Origin: Athripsodes cinereus
Taxonomy: Eukaryota; Arthropoda; Insecta; Trichoptera; Leptoceridae
DNA: 64,000 nucleotides
Direction of reading: 5' to 3'
Assembly (NCBI GenBank): GCA_947579605.1
Contig: OX388328.1
Coordinates: forward strand, 8,907,684 to 8,971,683
Numbering within the stretch: the first letter of the stretch is position 1; every line of letters begins with the position of its first letter. This document shows, one piece after another, positions 43,736 to 54,610 of this stretch. Below the pieces are notes generated by a model that saw only the letters and a list, made by a program, of their open reading frames with translations, was not told the DNA's origin and did not search any database. The position numbers and the translations under genes were made by a program.

Positions 43736-44484
43736 CTGTCTATACATGTTATGTTATGTTAAAGATAATGTCAAATTATTGTCATTATTATATAACCATC
43801 TTATCGTAATTCAGCTTTTTTATTATGTCATAAAAATTCAAGAGAAAATATTCAGGAATTATCAAGTTAGAAAGCAAAAAAATAAATTAAAATGTTGATT
43901 TAGTGCTTTGTAATGACAGACAGACTTTAGCAACATGTAAAAGAAATTTGTATGTCGCATGTTCGGGTTATGCCGTTTGATGCCTTTAACCTCGCCGAAA
44001 AATTATGTCTTGATGAAATTTTTTTGGTGTTTATAATGAAACTCGTGCTGTTTGAGTCCCTTATTCTATTCGGTATTTGCGATTTTGTCCTAGTTAAAAA
44101 ATATATATTTAGTTTTTTCTATAAAAAAAAAACTAGATGTTTGGGGATTTAATATTTTTACCAGAATGTGTACAAGACACAAATGATTGATTTTAAAACA
44201 TAAAATGACTTTGCCAAAATTGTGGTTTGATGCCTTTGTCCTGAGCACAGTCGATATGTCAGACAAAGGATTTACATTGTACACAATGATATATTGTATT
44301 TATTGACAGATGATTTCTGTTGTGAAAGTGTTTGATGCCTTATTGAATATCAAAAGATAAGGTATACTCGTAGATACCTGATTGTAGGTATACTAGGTAT
44401 GATATTTTATGTGGAGTCTACGAAACAGGATAGGCATAATTCCGATCGTAACCTTCAATTATTCAGCATGTTATTAAAATTATA

Positions 44485-44570
44485 TCTTACGCATCTCCAC
44501 GTGCTATGCGTTTTGCATAGTACTGGAGATCAGTTTGACTGGTTTTCTGGGTTTCGACACGAAAAATAAA
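44485..44570 (+). repeat. NLR-E 3' end
   Basis: 'gcatctccacgtgctatgcg', 'tactggagatcagtttgact' and 'ctgggtttcgacacg' before 'aaaaataaaat' match the minus-strand copy at 9260-9340. Confidence 0.75.
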
Positions 44571-44734
44571 ATATCTTACTAAAAAACAGGTATTCGTAAA
44601 ATAGCATGCACACAATTTTTTTAATATCTGAGTGATTGGGAATGGTTTGAATTTTAAGGGTGTTTTATAATAGGGATGAACTCCTGTGGACGAAAGAATG
44701 AACTTTATTAGTCAATCTATTTGACAATCTTAGT

Positions 44735-44850
44735 AAACCCTCACGCCGTATTTATTGAGTAGAGAACGGAAAGTCAGACCAATATGTCCTCGTACATTTT
44801 TTCGCTTCATAGTTAATATACATGTCAAGTACGAAATATCAGTACACATC
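44735..44850 (-). repeat. NLR-A tail, diverged
   Basis: 'accctcacgccgtatttatt', 'agagaacggaaagtcagacc', 'cgtacattttttcgcttc'. Confidence 0.55.
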
Positions 44851-45139
44851 CTTCAGTTAAGACAACGAGAATTCTCGTGGTTTATAAAGCCTTTTATTTT
44901 CTTTTTAAAGTTATCGAGGGATCCTTTCTGCTTTAAACTTGTAGACAAAGAATTCCAGACCTTGGACTACACCACATCGTCAATCCTTCATCCGCAGTCA
45001 TTAAACTAGATCCTTGATCTTAAATGTCTGTTGATTACTACAGATCCAGTTAGTAAATGGTATGTTACTAATAGTTTGTCTTCAGATTTCAGAAAGTGCT
45101 TAACAGAATACTATATTCCACCTTTTGCCGTAATTTCAA

Positions 45140-45370
45140 TAGAAAGCATTTAAAAACGTGCGGCCGCCGTTTTTGTGCTATTGAGGAAATGGGGTAAGAG
45201 GGGATCTCCGAAATGCAACTGTGGGGCTGAGTCCCAAACAATCCAACATTTAGTGGAGGAGTTTCCAGGAATAAGGTAGGTACAAGGGAGACTGGATGGA
45301 CATCCATAGGTTGACCCCAGAGGCGATGCAGTGGCTTTCCTAACGGGAACCAAGGATTTGATTTGGGTTG
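45140..45370 (+). pseudogene. NLR-F LINE: end of ORF2
   Basis: Frame KWGKRGSPKCNCGAESQTIQ, then HLVEEFPGIR, and after a shift YKGRLDGHP, FLTGTKDLIW. CNCG...H is the terminal metal-binding motif of LINE ORF2; the expected last Cys (ECP) is replaced by EFP. Relative at 54380-54610. Confidence 0.75.
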
Positions 45371-45901
45371 GAATGTTTATTGGACGCAGCAATTTGGCAA
45401 AGAAAACTAACACAAGCCGAAGCCGTACAAAAAGTAAAGTAAGTAATAGAAAGTATAATAGGTATACAAAAATCAAATCAATTTACCAAAATATACAGAC
45501 TTTCCAATTTAAATTGATAAATTTGTACACACACCTTATATCAAAACATTCCATACCTACAGCATAATTACCATCAAATAATTTAACATGCATATCACAG
45601 TGTGTTATAGTAGGTACCACACTGCTACGAGGTACTACATATAATTATAATACGATAATAATATGATGATAGGTACGTCAATAATTTCAATATTGTAATA
45701 TCGTGTAATTATATCAAACAATAGAATGACACGACTCTTAATAATTGTATTGTATTGTAATGTAATGTTGATAATGTCTGGTGAATCACACTGCATGCGT
45801 AACTATAGGTATACCATATTACGTGCACCTACCTAGTAACAAGCTCAATATTGATGATCATTTTTTATTTAAGCGCCGTTTTAAGATCCTTCGACCAGAT
45901 C
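45371..45901. other. Unassigned spacer
   Basis: Nothing recognised. Confidence 0.4.
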
Positions 45902-46680
45902 TCAAAAGCGGCTTTAAGGGGCCCCTTTAGCAAAAACGATAAAACATTCAATTTTCAACAAGTTTGGTACACAAACTCTCAAAACTTGTAGACCATACGA
46001 ACATTTTGATTGGACAAAATATGAAAAAAAAAATCATTACCAATATCAAACTTAAACTTTAAAAAAAACTTGATTTTAGCTTCATAATATTCGTTTATAA
46101 AAAAACATTTTTAAAAATCGAATTCGGGGGTGTGTTTGGTACATAAATGCACGTGAATCCTACAAATTTTCATATATTTTTTTTTTAATATTACGAATAC
46201 TTAGATAGTCATTACAATTATAGAACAAAAAAAATCTTTTTATTTTTGTTTTATTCGTGGATATTGACCGATTTTAAAAATATTTTTTTGATAAAATTTC
46301 TCATATTTCTCATATTTTGAAACCAAAAAACAACACACGAACTCGATTTTTTGTATACCAAAAAAAGTTAGCTAAAATCTATAGTATTTATATGCTTCTT
46401 GATAGAATGAATAAAAAATATATATATTTTACAAATAATTTGTATTTTGATATAACAAAGAGTACCTACCTAAATAAATCTCGTCAGTCATGCGATTTAT
46501 TTATTTATTAGTAAAAAACTAATATTAGTAATAAATATATGTTTTTTTTATTTTATCAAATCAATATGTTAGCAAGGGTCAACAAGTTTTGGCAGTTTTT
46601 GTATCAAATTTGTTGAAAATTGAATATTTTACCGTTTTTGCTAAACGGGGCCCTTAATTTCGCTTCTAAAACTATTCATG
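45902..46680. mobile_element. MITE with ~105-bp inverted ends, TTAA-type flanks
   Basis: Ends '(TTAA)GGGCCCC' then 'tttagcaaaaacg', 'attcaattttcaacaa' on both sides, agreeing for ~105 bp with scattered changes. TTAA next to the ends suggests piggyBac; a TAA/TTA reading would suit Harbinger. ~570-bp AT-rich centre without transposase. Confidence 0.75.
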
Positions 46681-46853
46681 TTATTTATTGAGTTTATTTT
46701 GTAAAACTCCATGTGTACTACATATGGAAGAAAACACAATTCACTTAATATTTGATAGTGACCTTTTTTTATTTTGACTCATAAAGTCATTAGTTTGACA
46801 ATGACTCAACGTCAGGCAAGAGTAAAGTGAAGCTTCATTACAAGTTAGGTATG

Positions 46854-46931
46854 TGACAAATAGAAAACAATCGAAGTTTTCTATTCGATTGTTTTCAATG
46901 ACAAATAGAAAACAATCGAATAGAAAACTTC
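46854..46931. repeat. 24-bp perfect palindrome within a direct repeat
   Basis: 46873-46896 pairs perfectly with 46908-46931 over an 11-nt loop. 'tgacaaatagaaaacaatcg' occurs at both 46854 and 46900. A local slippage or template-switch product. Confidence 0.9.
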
Positions 46932-46944
46932 TTCAATTTAACAA

Positions 46945-47090
46945 GGATGAGGTTAATCACTACCAATCCTGATTGTCTTAAGTTTCATTGACACAGAGCG
47001 GACGATTGGTGTGTTTATTATTATATACAGTAATTAGACTTCTAGTTACCCCACTTGTGGAAGATGGGAGATGGTACAGAGATAGAAAAA
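46945..47090 (+). repeat. DR1, diverged
   Basis: 'ggatgaggttaatcactacc', 'gacacagagcggacgattgg', 'ctagttaccccacttgtgga'. Confidence 0.7.
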
Positions 47091-47611
47091 TGAACCAAAA
47101 AAAGCATGAGTATTTAGCTGGACATGAAAACTAGTAAAACAAACTCGAAAATTATTATAATTATTATTATATAGAAAATATAATTGTTATACAACGATTG
47201 GGAGATGACAATATCATAATTATTATTACTAGGTGCCTATATAAAGCAATAAAACAATAATAATAATAACCAATTCTATTGTTTACAGCGAAACAAACGA
47301 GCGCGTGATTCGAAAACAAAATCATCACAACTATTTTGAATTATTTACCTATCATTTTCGAATAGTTTTAAGCCCCATTTCACTCAAGAAATATTTAAAA
47401 ATTATTATTAAATACGAAGCATATAAAAAATATTCATCTGAAAATTTGCTTAAAGAATTAAGTTTGTATGAAGGGTATTGGTTCCTCGGTTTTCTTAGAG
47501 AATATTTTCTCACAGTATATTTTCTACAATGTACCGGGTATTTGTACCTACTATTGTTTATGTCAATATCTGGTACTTTTACCGAATATCCGATACTTTC
47601 ACTATGGATTC
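47091..47611. other. Unassigned; may belong to the hAT-like element
   Basis: A 118-codon frame at 47305-47661 runs into the hAT-like end. No BED or transposase motif is visible in it. Confidence 0.35.
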
Positions 47612-47736
47612 ATATGTATTCATGGACCCCCACTTACGACTCGGGCACCCCCATTTTTTAGTCACGCCATCGTGGACCCACGTCGAGTCTCCCGTGGACC
47701 TCTGGGTGTCCACCTGGACCACTTTGGGAATCACTG
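47612..47736 (-). mobile_element. hAT-like element terminus
   Basis: The minus strand begins CAGTGATTCCCAAAGTGG, followed by GTGGACCC-type repeats ('ggtggacacccagaggtcca'). CAG-G-TTC-CAA is the typical hAT terminal repeat. The other end was not found. Confidence 0.6.
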
Positions 47737-47743
47737 GTCTATA

Positions 47744-47830
47744 TCATCACAGCATCTTCCTATAGAGTGGGGTAACCAATGAAGATAAAGTTGTCCTCTT
47801 CGTGAAATAAATGAATATAAGATTTCAAAA
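47744..47830 (-). repeat. DR1 tail, diverged
   Basis: 'tatatcatcacagcatcttc', 'agagtggggtaaccaatgaa'. Directly abuts the hAT end. Confidence 0.6.
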
Positions 47831-48160
47831 AATAAAAACAATTTTTTTATTAAAAAAGTAGGTGACAAAATAATAAATAAACAAAAATGACAGAAATTCG
47901 AGACTTTATTCCTATAAAAACATATCCCCGGACCATCTCTCCGAGGGAATACTCAAGTGAGTGATTCCGCTTCTAAATTTATTATTGCTCGAATACCGAT
48001 GGATACTGAGCAGCAAGATACAAAATTTATATATAAACAGATTATTTTCACATTTAAAATATTTGCAACGCGATCGGTATTCGACTTGATAGTGATGAAT
48101 ATATTTGCAGTCAAAATTCTTTCATAACATTCCGTTTTTTTCGTTTTTCGAAGTTACTCT
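47831..48160. other. Unassigned spacer
   Basis: Nothing recognised. Confidence 0.4.
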
Positions 48161-48397
48161 TATAATATATCTGTGGTTACAAGTTAAAGGGGCGTGAGTC
48201 AGTTTTGCCTCCATAAAAATGTTGGTATATGTCATACCTCACAAATAATGGCATCAAGGGTTACCTATTACTATAGGCTACCCTTGATGCCATTACTTTG
48301 TGAGGTATGACATATAACCACATTTCTGTGGAGGGAATAACTCAATACAGCAAAACTGACTTATGCCCCTTTACCTTGTCACCACAGATATTATAAT
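48161..48397. mobile_element. Foldback MITE, ~100-bp arms
   Basis: Arms from 'tataatatatctgtggt' to 'ggcatcaagggt' (48161-48263) and back (48280-48397), loop ~16 nt. The arms differ at a moderate number of sites, with a ~14-bp indel near 'gagttattccctcc'. No coding. Confidence 0.85.
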
Positions 48398-48464
48398 ACA
48401 AGATGAAAGCTCGTATCATCCATTTAGAAAAGCCATTTTGTGCGAACTAAGTTATTTTTACACC

Positions 48465-48715
48465 GTGGAATGTCCGGTAAGGCATACATCGGTCTCCCAC
48501 TCTTTCCTGGAAGTGCTAGAGTTTCTTGTAAAAGACAGATATTCGTGTTACCTCGTGTTAAAGAGATTCTATACCTATCTGCAATTCAGTGATGAGGCAT
48601 GCTACCCAAAATTAATGTATTTTTTTATTGACTCAGAGAAGACAATCGGCATGTTTATTAATTTTTAGTTAGTCTGCTCACTACTCCAATTGTGGGATAT
48701 GCCGTGATGGCAGAG
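48465..48715 (+). repeat. DR1, full length, diverged
   Basis: 'gtggaatgtccggtaaggca', 'tcggtctcccactctttcct', 'ttcagtgatgaggcatgcta', 'aattgtgggatatgccgtga'. Confidence 0.8.
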
Positions 48716-49081
48716 TAAATGTAGTTATTTTTGTCCACAAGATTCCTTATAATAAAGGCTTATTATATCACTTTTGTCGTGAAAATTATAGTGTGTCTGA
48801 AATCTTACTTAAACAGGCATCTGTAAAGGGTGAAGTCTTCTGAACGAATGATTATTTACAGTGGAGGAATTCTCTACTATTTTATGGTATATGCATGACA
48901 CCAAAAGAGAAACATCTGGCTATGGACGCCATTTAAGTAATATGGATAGATATTTTAAAACGAAAATTCTGCCGATTGGGTTATTAAATCAAACAATATT
49001 TAAATACAGTATATATAGTAAGTATCTTAACACTCCCATAGTACGTATCACAAATCTTCGAATGATATCCGATCTAAATTT
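48716..49081. other. Unassigned spacer
   Basis: Nothing recognised. Confidence 0.4.
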
Positions 49082-49330
49082 CTACTACTATACCATCACG
49101 GCATATCCCACAAGTGGGGTAACCAGCAGACCAGCTGCATGTAAGAAACATGCAAGCTGTCCTCTTCGTGCCAATATAAAATCAAGACATTCAGGATGGG
49201 TGGCAAACCTCATCGCTGAATTTAAGATGTACAATGTCTTAATTTTTTCGAATACCTGCCTTTTACAGGACACTCGAAAACTTACGGAGAAGAGTGGGAG
49301 ACCAATTCTTTACCGGGTGCTCCACGGGAT
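49082..49330 (-). repeat. DR1, complete, best preserved
   Basis: 'ctactataccatcacggcat', 'cagcagaccagctgcatgta', 'gacattcaggatgggtggca', 'gagaagagtgggagaccaat', 'ctttaccgggtgctccacgg'. ~249 bp. Useful as a consensus seed. Confidence 0.93.
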
Positions 49331-49752
49331 ATATCTAAATTTCCTATATATCTAAACTTCCTGAAAGTGAAAACAACTAAATCTTATTATGAACGTAGTA
49401 GGTAGGTACGTATTATAATATAAACTGTTTCCATCGGCCTGCTCTCGGTGTTTGTCTCTGGGGAAACGCCGAGACAATGGATAGGAAAATACAACACGGT
49501 AATTTGTATGCGGAAGGACGTACATATATACCTACCTACTACATGAATAGTATGGTACGACAGAAAAGAATTTAGTAGATATAATACAAAATGTAGCATC
49601 TTGTTTTTCTGATAAATTATGAAGATTTTACCCATACAAACCTTTTTGACTCATTCGTTTATTTTTCCTAAATATTCCTAGTAGGAATCAAGAGAAAATT
49701 TTCTTAAAAGTTGATATTTTCAACCGACGGTACTTGGTGGAAATTCATGTTG
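49331..49752. other. Unassigned spacer
   Basis: 'gaaaattttctt' at 49694-49705 recurs exactly at 50363-50374, directly beyond the foldback, and might be a remnant target duplication. Otherwise nothing. Confidence 0.4.
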
Positions 49753-50362
49753 AATTAATTAAAATAAAACACTTATTAGTAGTATATCCACGGTGACTTT
49801 TTATTGGACGCGAGCCGGCTTTCAAGAGCTTCCGCTCTCATCATCAGGCTGGCGAAAAGTAAAGAAATTACAGGTTGGTAACAAATATATATAGTATGTC
49901 ATTGGGTAGCAAAACAAAAGAGGTAGTTAAGACAGTGGTAACAAACAATTGAAATAGAGTACCGTTGTGGACGGATTTAAAAAAAAAAAAAAAAAACATC
50001 TCCAGCATTTGCCCCTTAAAAAAAATCATTTACCTCTTAAAAAAAATAATGCTCATCTCTGATATGGGTTTTTGTGGTTTCCCCAATATCGTTAAAAGGC
50101 AAATGCTGGAGATGTTTTTTTTTTTTTTTTTTTTTTAAATCCGTCCACAACGGTACTCTATTTCAATTGTTTGTTACCACTGTCTTAACTACCTCTTTTG
50201 TTTTGCTACCCAATGACATACTATATATATTTGTTACCAACCTGTAATTTCTTTACTTTTCGCCAGCCTGATGATGAGAGCGGAAGCTCTTGAAAGCCGG
50301 CTCGCGTCCAATAAAAAGTCACCGTGGATATACTACTAATAAGTGTTTTATTTTAATTAATT
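49753..50362. mobile_element. 610-bp foldback with ~260-bp near-identical arms (Penelope-like?)
   Basis: Left arm 49753-50013 and right arm 50098-50362 are exact reverse complements by eye, except A18 against T22 in the homopolymer. The spacer is ~84 bp. Each arm has, from outside in, 'aattaattaaaataaaacac', 'atatccacggtgac', the hammerhead-like motif, a 'gtaacaaatatatatagtat' region, the homopolymer and 'catctccagcatttgcc'. No ORF. Inverted copies of a terminal repeat are typical of Penelope-like elements. A transcript would form a ~260-bp double-stranded hairpin. Confidence 0.93.
50268..50320 (+). ncRNA. Hammerhead-ribozyme-like motif, right arm
   Basis: CTGATGA (50268-50274), stem GAGAGC-GGAA-GCTCTT, GAAA (50292-50295), then the self-complementary AGCCGGCT and 'cgcgtccaataaaa'. 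The order is that of a hammerhead core (CUGAUGA, stem II, GAAA, helix III, UC cleavage site). Non-canonical points: one extra U before stem II, helix III without a loop (would need a dimer), and only ~2 bp of helix I. Self-cleavage is unproven. The mirror copy is on the minus strand (49820-49847). Confidence 0.4.
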
Positions 50363-50374
50363 GAAAATTTTCTT

Positions 50375-50944
50375 TTCAACGAAATTTAAGACAGAAAGCA
50401 AATCTTTTGACGGAAACTGGATTTTTCACACATGTTTGTGGTTTTCAAAGTCAAATCTAAGTGAATGAAATATCTAAAACGGTTAATTATTTTTTTTTCA
50501 AAACAAGATTTATTATTGCCTTAATAATTTTACATATAAAATCGTTTTTCAAAATATACCGTTTCTATGATAAAGATATCAAAGCACAAATAATGTCATG
50601 GAGGGATAAGGAGACACGACTGACACAATTTAATTTAAAATACTTACACTCTCTCTTACGTTGATTGAGAAAGGACTAGGATGAATATAAAGTCTTGAAA
50701 CCAACTATATTGGTTTAGTTGTTCAAACGGACTTGAGAGAGTTTAAAAATTATCACTTGTTATTAGCTTAAACGAATAAATAGAAGTCCTCAGACTACTG
50801 AAATATCCAAGAAAAGAGGTTATTTCAACATATAAACCAACTTAAAAGACATTTTGAATATTCTTACAAGTATGTTCAAAGACACAACCGTAAAAAAACC
50901 TCTCAACATTAAGGAAAATGAAAAGTTAACACAATAAATATAAT
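50375..50944. other. Unassigned spacer
   Basis: Nothing recognised. Confidence 0.4.
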
Positions 50945-51095
50945 GGGTTACAATCCATTGGATTGGTCTGCAACGAGTTTAGATTTTGTTCTCCATTCCT
51001 CCCTATACTCAGCCAGTCTCTTCAGCTCTACGTAAGAGCCACAGTTCATGTCCCTCTTCAGTTGGTCCATATAAGCGTCTCTTGGTCGGCCTAAC
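50945..51095 (-). pseudogene. NLR-C C-terminal fragment
   Basis: Minus strand: GRPRDAYMDQLKRDMNCG, then SYVELKRLAEYREEWRTKSK and LVADQSNGL. Shorter at its upstream end than 55952-56460. Confidence 0.8.
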
Positions 51096-51724
51096 AAAAT
51101 ACAATACTAAAAATTACCTTACATTTCCACTGTCTCAGAATAGATTACAAATCTAGTGAGGCAATGTAATTTCTTCCCTGCATTAGAATAGCTATTTATG
51201 ATAAATATTATTGTTTCGTTTTATTTGTTGTATTTTTATTTATAAACTTGGTCAAATTATTTGTTGTAAAGAAACAAAATTTATTTCATTTCGTTTGCGT
51301 GTGAGAACGAGAAAAATATATTATATATTCTAAAGAATTTAAAATTAAGTCTCCCGAGGGTAAGACAAAAATAAAAACAATGTCAATCAAAATTAAGCGA
51401 TAAATTCGCGGAGACACACTGTCCGTAAAAAATCACACTAATTGCATTGTGAATAAACAACGGTGAACCAAATAGCACTCAACTCAAAACGAAGCGCCGA
51501 GGGAGTTTGATCGAATTAGTTGATATAATTATAATACTATAAACGTAATTGGATATCAATTCATTATAGGATTATAAAGAAATTAAATTATAAGGGACAA
51601 AAAAGGGATTATCGTGGGGATTCATTTTGTCATCCCAAGTTTAGGGAAACGGGATAGGTGGTGCGCTTATAAAAGGTTTTAAAAAAATAATATAATAATT
51701 ATTATTTTAATCTATGGATGACCG
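51096..51724. other. Unassigned spacer
   Basis: Nothing recognised. Confidence 0.4.
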
Positions 51725-52165
51725 TTCAGTTCGAGGAATATAATTTATCTCTCACTCTTTAACGTAAGATATTGAGTATCCTGCTGTCCTACTAATAGAC
51801 TATAGGTCATGGAAAACCCTGAATCTTCTAAGATCTAGTGTAGGAAACTGCCGTGACAATAGAGAACGATGGGGCTTCCTACAAGATGAATCCGGAGCGC
51901 ATGACTGGGATGCAGCACAGACCATGCCACACTTGTCGGAGTGTCCATTATGACCTGTCACATGCACTATAGAGGATATTTTTGACGCATCTCCACCTGC
52001 TGTGCGTCAAAACACATTTTAGCGTTATGTTATCAAAATGCTATATTATCCTGCTGTAAAAGGTAGGTACTCGTACAAGATCCTTGAGGTATGCCGCTCA
52101 TCCAGAATATCCTATGTTTTTTTTCGTTGACACAATAAGTAATATATTACATGTTTACAGCCCGA
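51725..52165 (+). repeat. DR1 split by an NLR-E insertion
   Basis: The head ('ttatctctcactctttaacg', 'attgagtatcctg') is interrupted at 51787. The body resumes at 52048 ('ctgctgtaaaaggtaggtac', 'catccagaatatcc', 'gttgacacaataag'). Confidence 0.75.
51788..52046 (+). mobile_element. NLR-E LINE insertion with 11-bp target duplication
   Basis: 259 bp bounded by 'tatcctgctgt' at 51777-51787 and 52047-52057. Reads SSVGNCRDNRERWGFLQDES, AQTMPHLSECPL, PVTCTIEDIFDASPPAV: the end of a LINE ORF2 (RTG-G--- W, then H...C). The first Cys pair is lost ('GAHDWDA' for GACDCGA). Heavily 5'-truncated. Confidence 0.82.
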
Positions 52166-52924
52166 AATGCAGTATATTGTTCAAGCATATAAAGAATAAA
52201 GGGTATTAAATAAAATCAGCTAGAGCATCAGGATACTTTTCGAGTGTCCTTTATAAAAAGTTGGAAAAATCTGTTACATACTGGTAATGAAATGTCGGTT
52301 ATCCTAATCCTGAGCATTCTTCTAGCTCTGGTTCCCCCACTGTCGGCTATAACTCACTGGCACAGGTATCTCACTCTTGTACCTACTGGATGACAGGCAG
52401 CTGCTTCGTTCTCTGGATTTCTGTTCATTCTCTAATATTTCTCAGTCAAGAAATTCGCCAACTTCCTACGACTGTTTTCTATCATGCTGTGTTTTTTTTT
52501 GTTGTAATTAAGAACTGAGAAAAACGCCAAAGAAAAACAAATACTTACATATATTCTAAAAGCATAGCATAGCATTGAGTAAGGACTAATAGTAATGGGA
52601 TCAGTATTTGTAGTAGAATTAGCAGAACGTGTTGGTGAACGAGTAAAAAGGAAGAAGTTGTGGGTGTAAGTTAGAAAATATTATGTAAGTAAACGTGTAG
52701 TACAATATATATTGTGTAATTTGTAGTAGATAGATGTAGGGAAAAAGGGTATTCCTTGTATAAAACTCACCGTAATCGGTCTTGTATCCTGTATTTACAA
52801 GGTATTGGTCTCAAAGTATAGGCCATTCAGCGTGAGATAGCAGAATGAAACTATAAACGAAAATAGTATGGAAGAATTTACACATATTTTCCGTGGTAAA
52901 TAAACAATAGGTATCCTACTGTTT
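52166..52924. other. Unassigned spacer
   Basis: 52310-52470 is less AT-rich ('ctagctctggttcccccact', 'ggatgacaggcagctgcttc') but no frame or family is recognisable. Confidence 0.35.
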
Positions 52925-53095
52925 TCTGTTAGTTTCAAGTGTTCCGTAAAAGGCAAGTTTTCAAAACTTCAACGACGAGGCATGTCACCCGTCCTGAACT
53001 TCTTGTAAGTTTCATGGACAAGGAGAGGACAATCTGCAAGTTTATCTTCCACTGGATACCCGAAAAGTAGAATATGCCATGATAGTTAGTAGAAG
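52925..53095 (+). repeat. DR1, diverged
   Basis: 'gtttcaagtgttccgtaaaa', 'cgacgaggcatgtcacccgt', 'ggacaaggagaggacaatct', 'tatgccatgatagttagtag'. Confidence 0.75.
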
Positions 53096-54075
53096 AAGTA
53101 GTAATTTATACATACCTACAAATTTTCTAAAAAAAATATGATGGTAAGTGATTAATTATAAAAGAAAAAAAAAATAACTTGAAACTATGTAATCTGTGCC
53201 TAACACATAGAGGATTGTATCGTTTCATACTGCGGTTCTCCATCACTCTGCTTCAGCTGATTCATGATGACGACAACTCTATATAATTTAAATGTATTAC
53301 TGACAATCTAAGTATGCCTTTACGTCGCACAAACTCCACCAGGCTTTGCACACTATTTTTGCTATTTCTACATACGTTCTATTTAAAGCAATGTAATGCT
53401 GTGAATACTTACATAAATTAATGAAAATGCAAAAAAAAATTAACAGAATATATCATCAAAACACATTATTTTTTAAATAGTATATTTTTACGTTTCGGCA
53501 GAATCCTTCACAGATTTAAAAATGGCAAAGTAGGTACAACTAATATTGTGCTGACTGGAAGAAATCGCAAATGTGATAAGCCCGCCTTTCGGTATGCACT
53601 CTCTGTAAAAATTTATTTGTATGCTACACATTAGGATACCAATAAAGTTTAATTTATTTAATATTTCCTTCATACTTCCATCGTCCTGCTATCTCGTTAC
53701 GGCCGCAGTATAACTGCAAAGGATTATTCCCAAGAGATATTGAAACGGCCAGATATCCCACTCAATAATGTGTACTGGAGGACCACTTTATACCTGAATA
53801 CAGTCAGTACAGGGAAGGAAGGAAAACAATGTAAAACAAATGTTTTTATTTACAACACACTCAACAAAACCATACATGCTACATATATACATACATAATT
53901 GTCATGTACTTCTAGATATTCTGGACTAAAGAATTGTTATATCTTTTCTAGGTTCCAATCAGCTACTTTAAAACTGAGTTATCAGTGCGACTGCCATGGA
54001 GAAAATAATATACATATATGTGACCACACACAATAGTTAATTGTAAAAATAGCATCGATAAACATGCCTAAAAAT
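53096..54075. other. Unassigned spacer
   Basis: Nothing recognised. Confidence 0.4.
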
Positions 54076-54215
54076 ATTTTGAACCACTCTAGATTAATCA
54101 TTCCAGAATTAATTGGAATAATTAATCTAGAGTGGTTCGAAATATGATTAACATCAACACTTCTTAGTAAGTAAAATCCAGTCTCCAACATCCAATTGTG
54201 TCAAATATTCATAAA
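54076..54215. repeat. Inverted repeat plus dispersed unit shared with 58894-59000
   Basis: 54076-54105 and 54114-54143 are 30-bp inverted arms (two mismatches). The right arm and what follows ('catccaattgtgtcaaa') recur at 58894-59000 without the left arm. Probably the end of a foldback family. Confidence 0.75.
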
Positions 54216-54379
54216 TAGGCTACCTAAAGTTTTATCCTATCTCACAAGTCAAAAAAAGATAAAATAAGTACGTAAAGTATTTTGGATAATAACAAAAATA
54301 TTCAAAGGCAACCGATGAGCGAACGAAAAGGAAAAAAACATGGATTTGATTTGAGGTGGTCTCTGTTTTGTTTGATTTA

Positions 54380-54610
54380 GAGTTTCTGGATTCGAATCCA
54401 GTCCTACCGACCTGCTCTACCTTCAAGACACAAGAAATGGGGTAAGAGGGGGTCTCCGGAATGCAACTGTGGGGCTCAGTCCTAAACAATACAACATCTA
54501 GTGGAGAAAAGTATGAGAGAGACTGAATGGATATCCATAGGGCAATTTCAGAGTCCCAGTAGTGGCTTTCTGGACGGAAATCAAGAATTTGATTTGGATT
54601 AACTAATGAA
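54380..54610 (+). pseudogene. NLR-F LINE: end of ORF2
   Basis: KKWGKRGSPECNCGAQS, stop, TIQHLV and later LDGNQEFDLD-like residues. Same family as 45140-45370, more decayed. Confidence 0.7.

Larger units (their letters stand above)
42818..44263. mobile_element. Possible TIR element filled with nested repeats
   Basis: 'atcgactgtgctcaggacaa' (42820) and its complement (44241-44262) are the core of inverted ends that agree loosely over ~45 bp. Between them lie SINE-2, SINE-1, a DR1, family W and a second SINE-1. 'gtttgatgccttt' recurs at 43975, 44225 and 44329, which suggests subterminal repeats. A DNA transposon used as a landing pad is the simplest reading. Confidence 0.45.

Noticed and set aside
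47305..47661. 118-codon ORF as hAT transposase fragment
   Set aside because: Overlaps the hAT-like end but shows no BED finger or C-terminal dimerisation motif; kept only as unassigned.
54376..54415. tRNA-like 'ctggattcgaatccag'
   Set aside because: One base too many for a T-arm and no partner arms; probably chance or part of the adjacent LINE relic.
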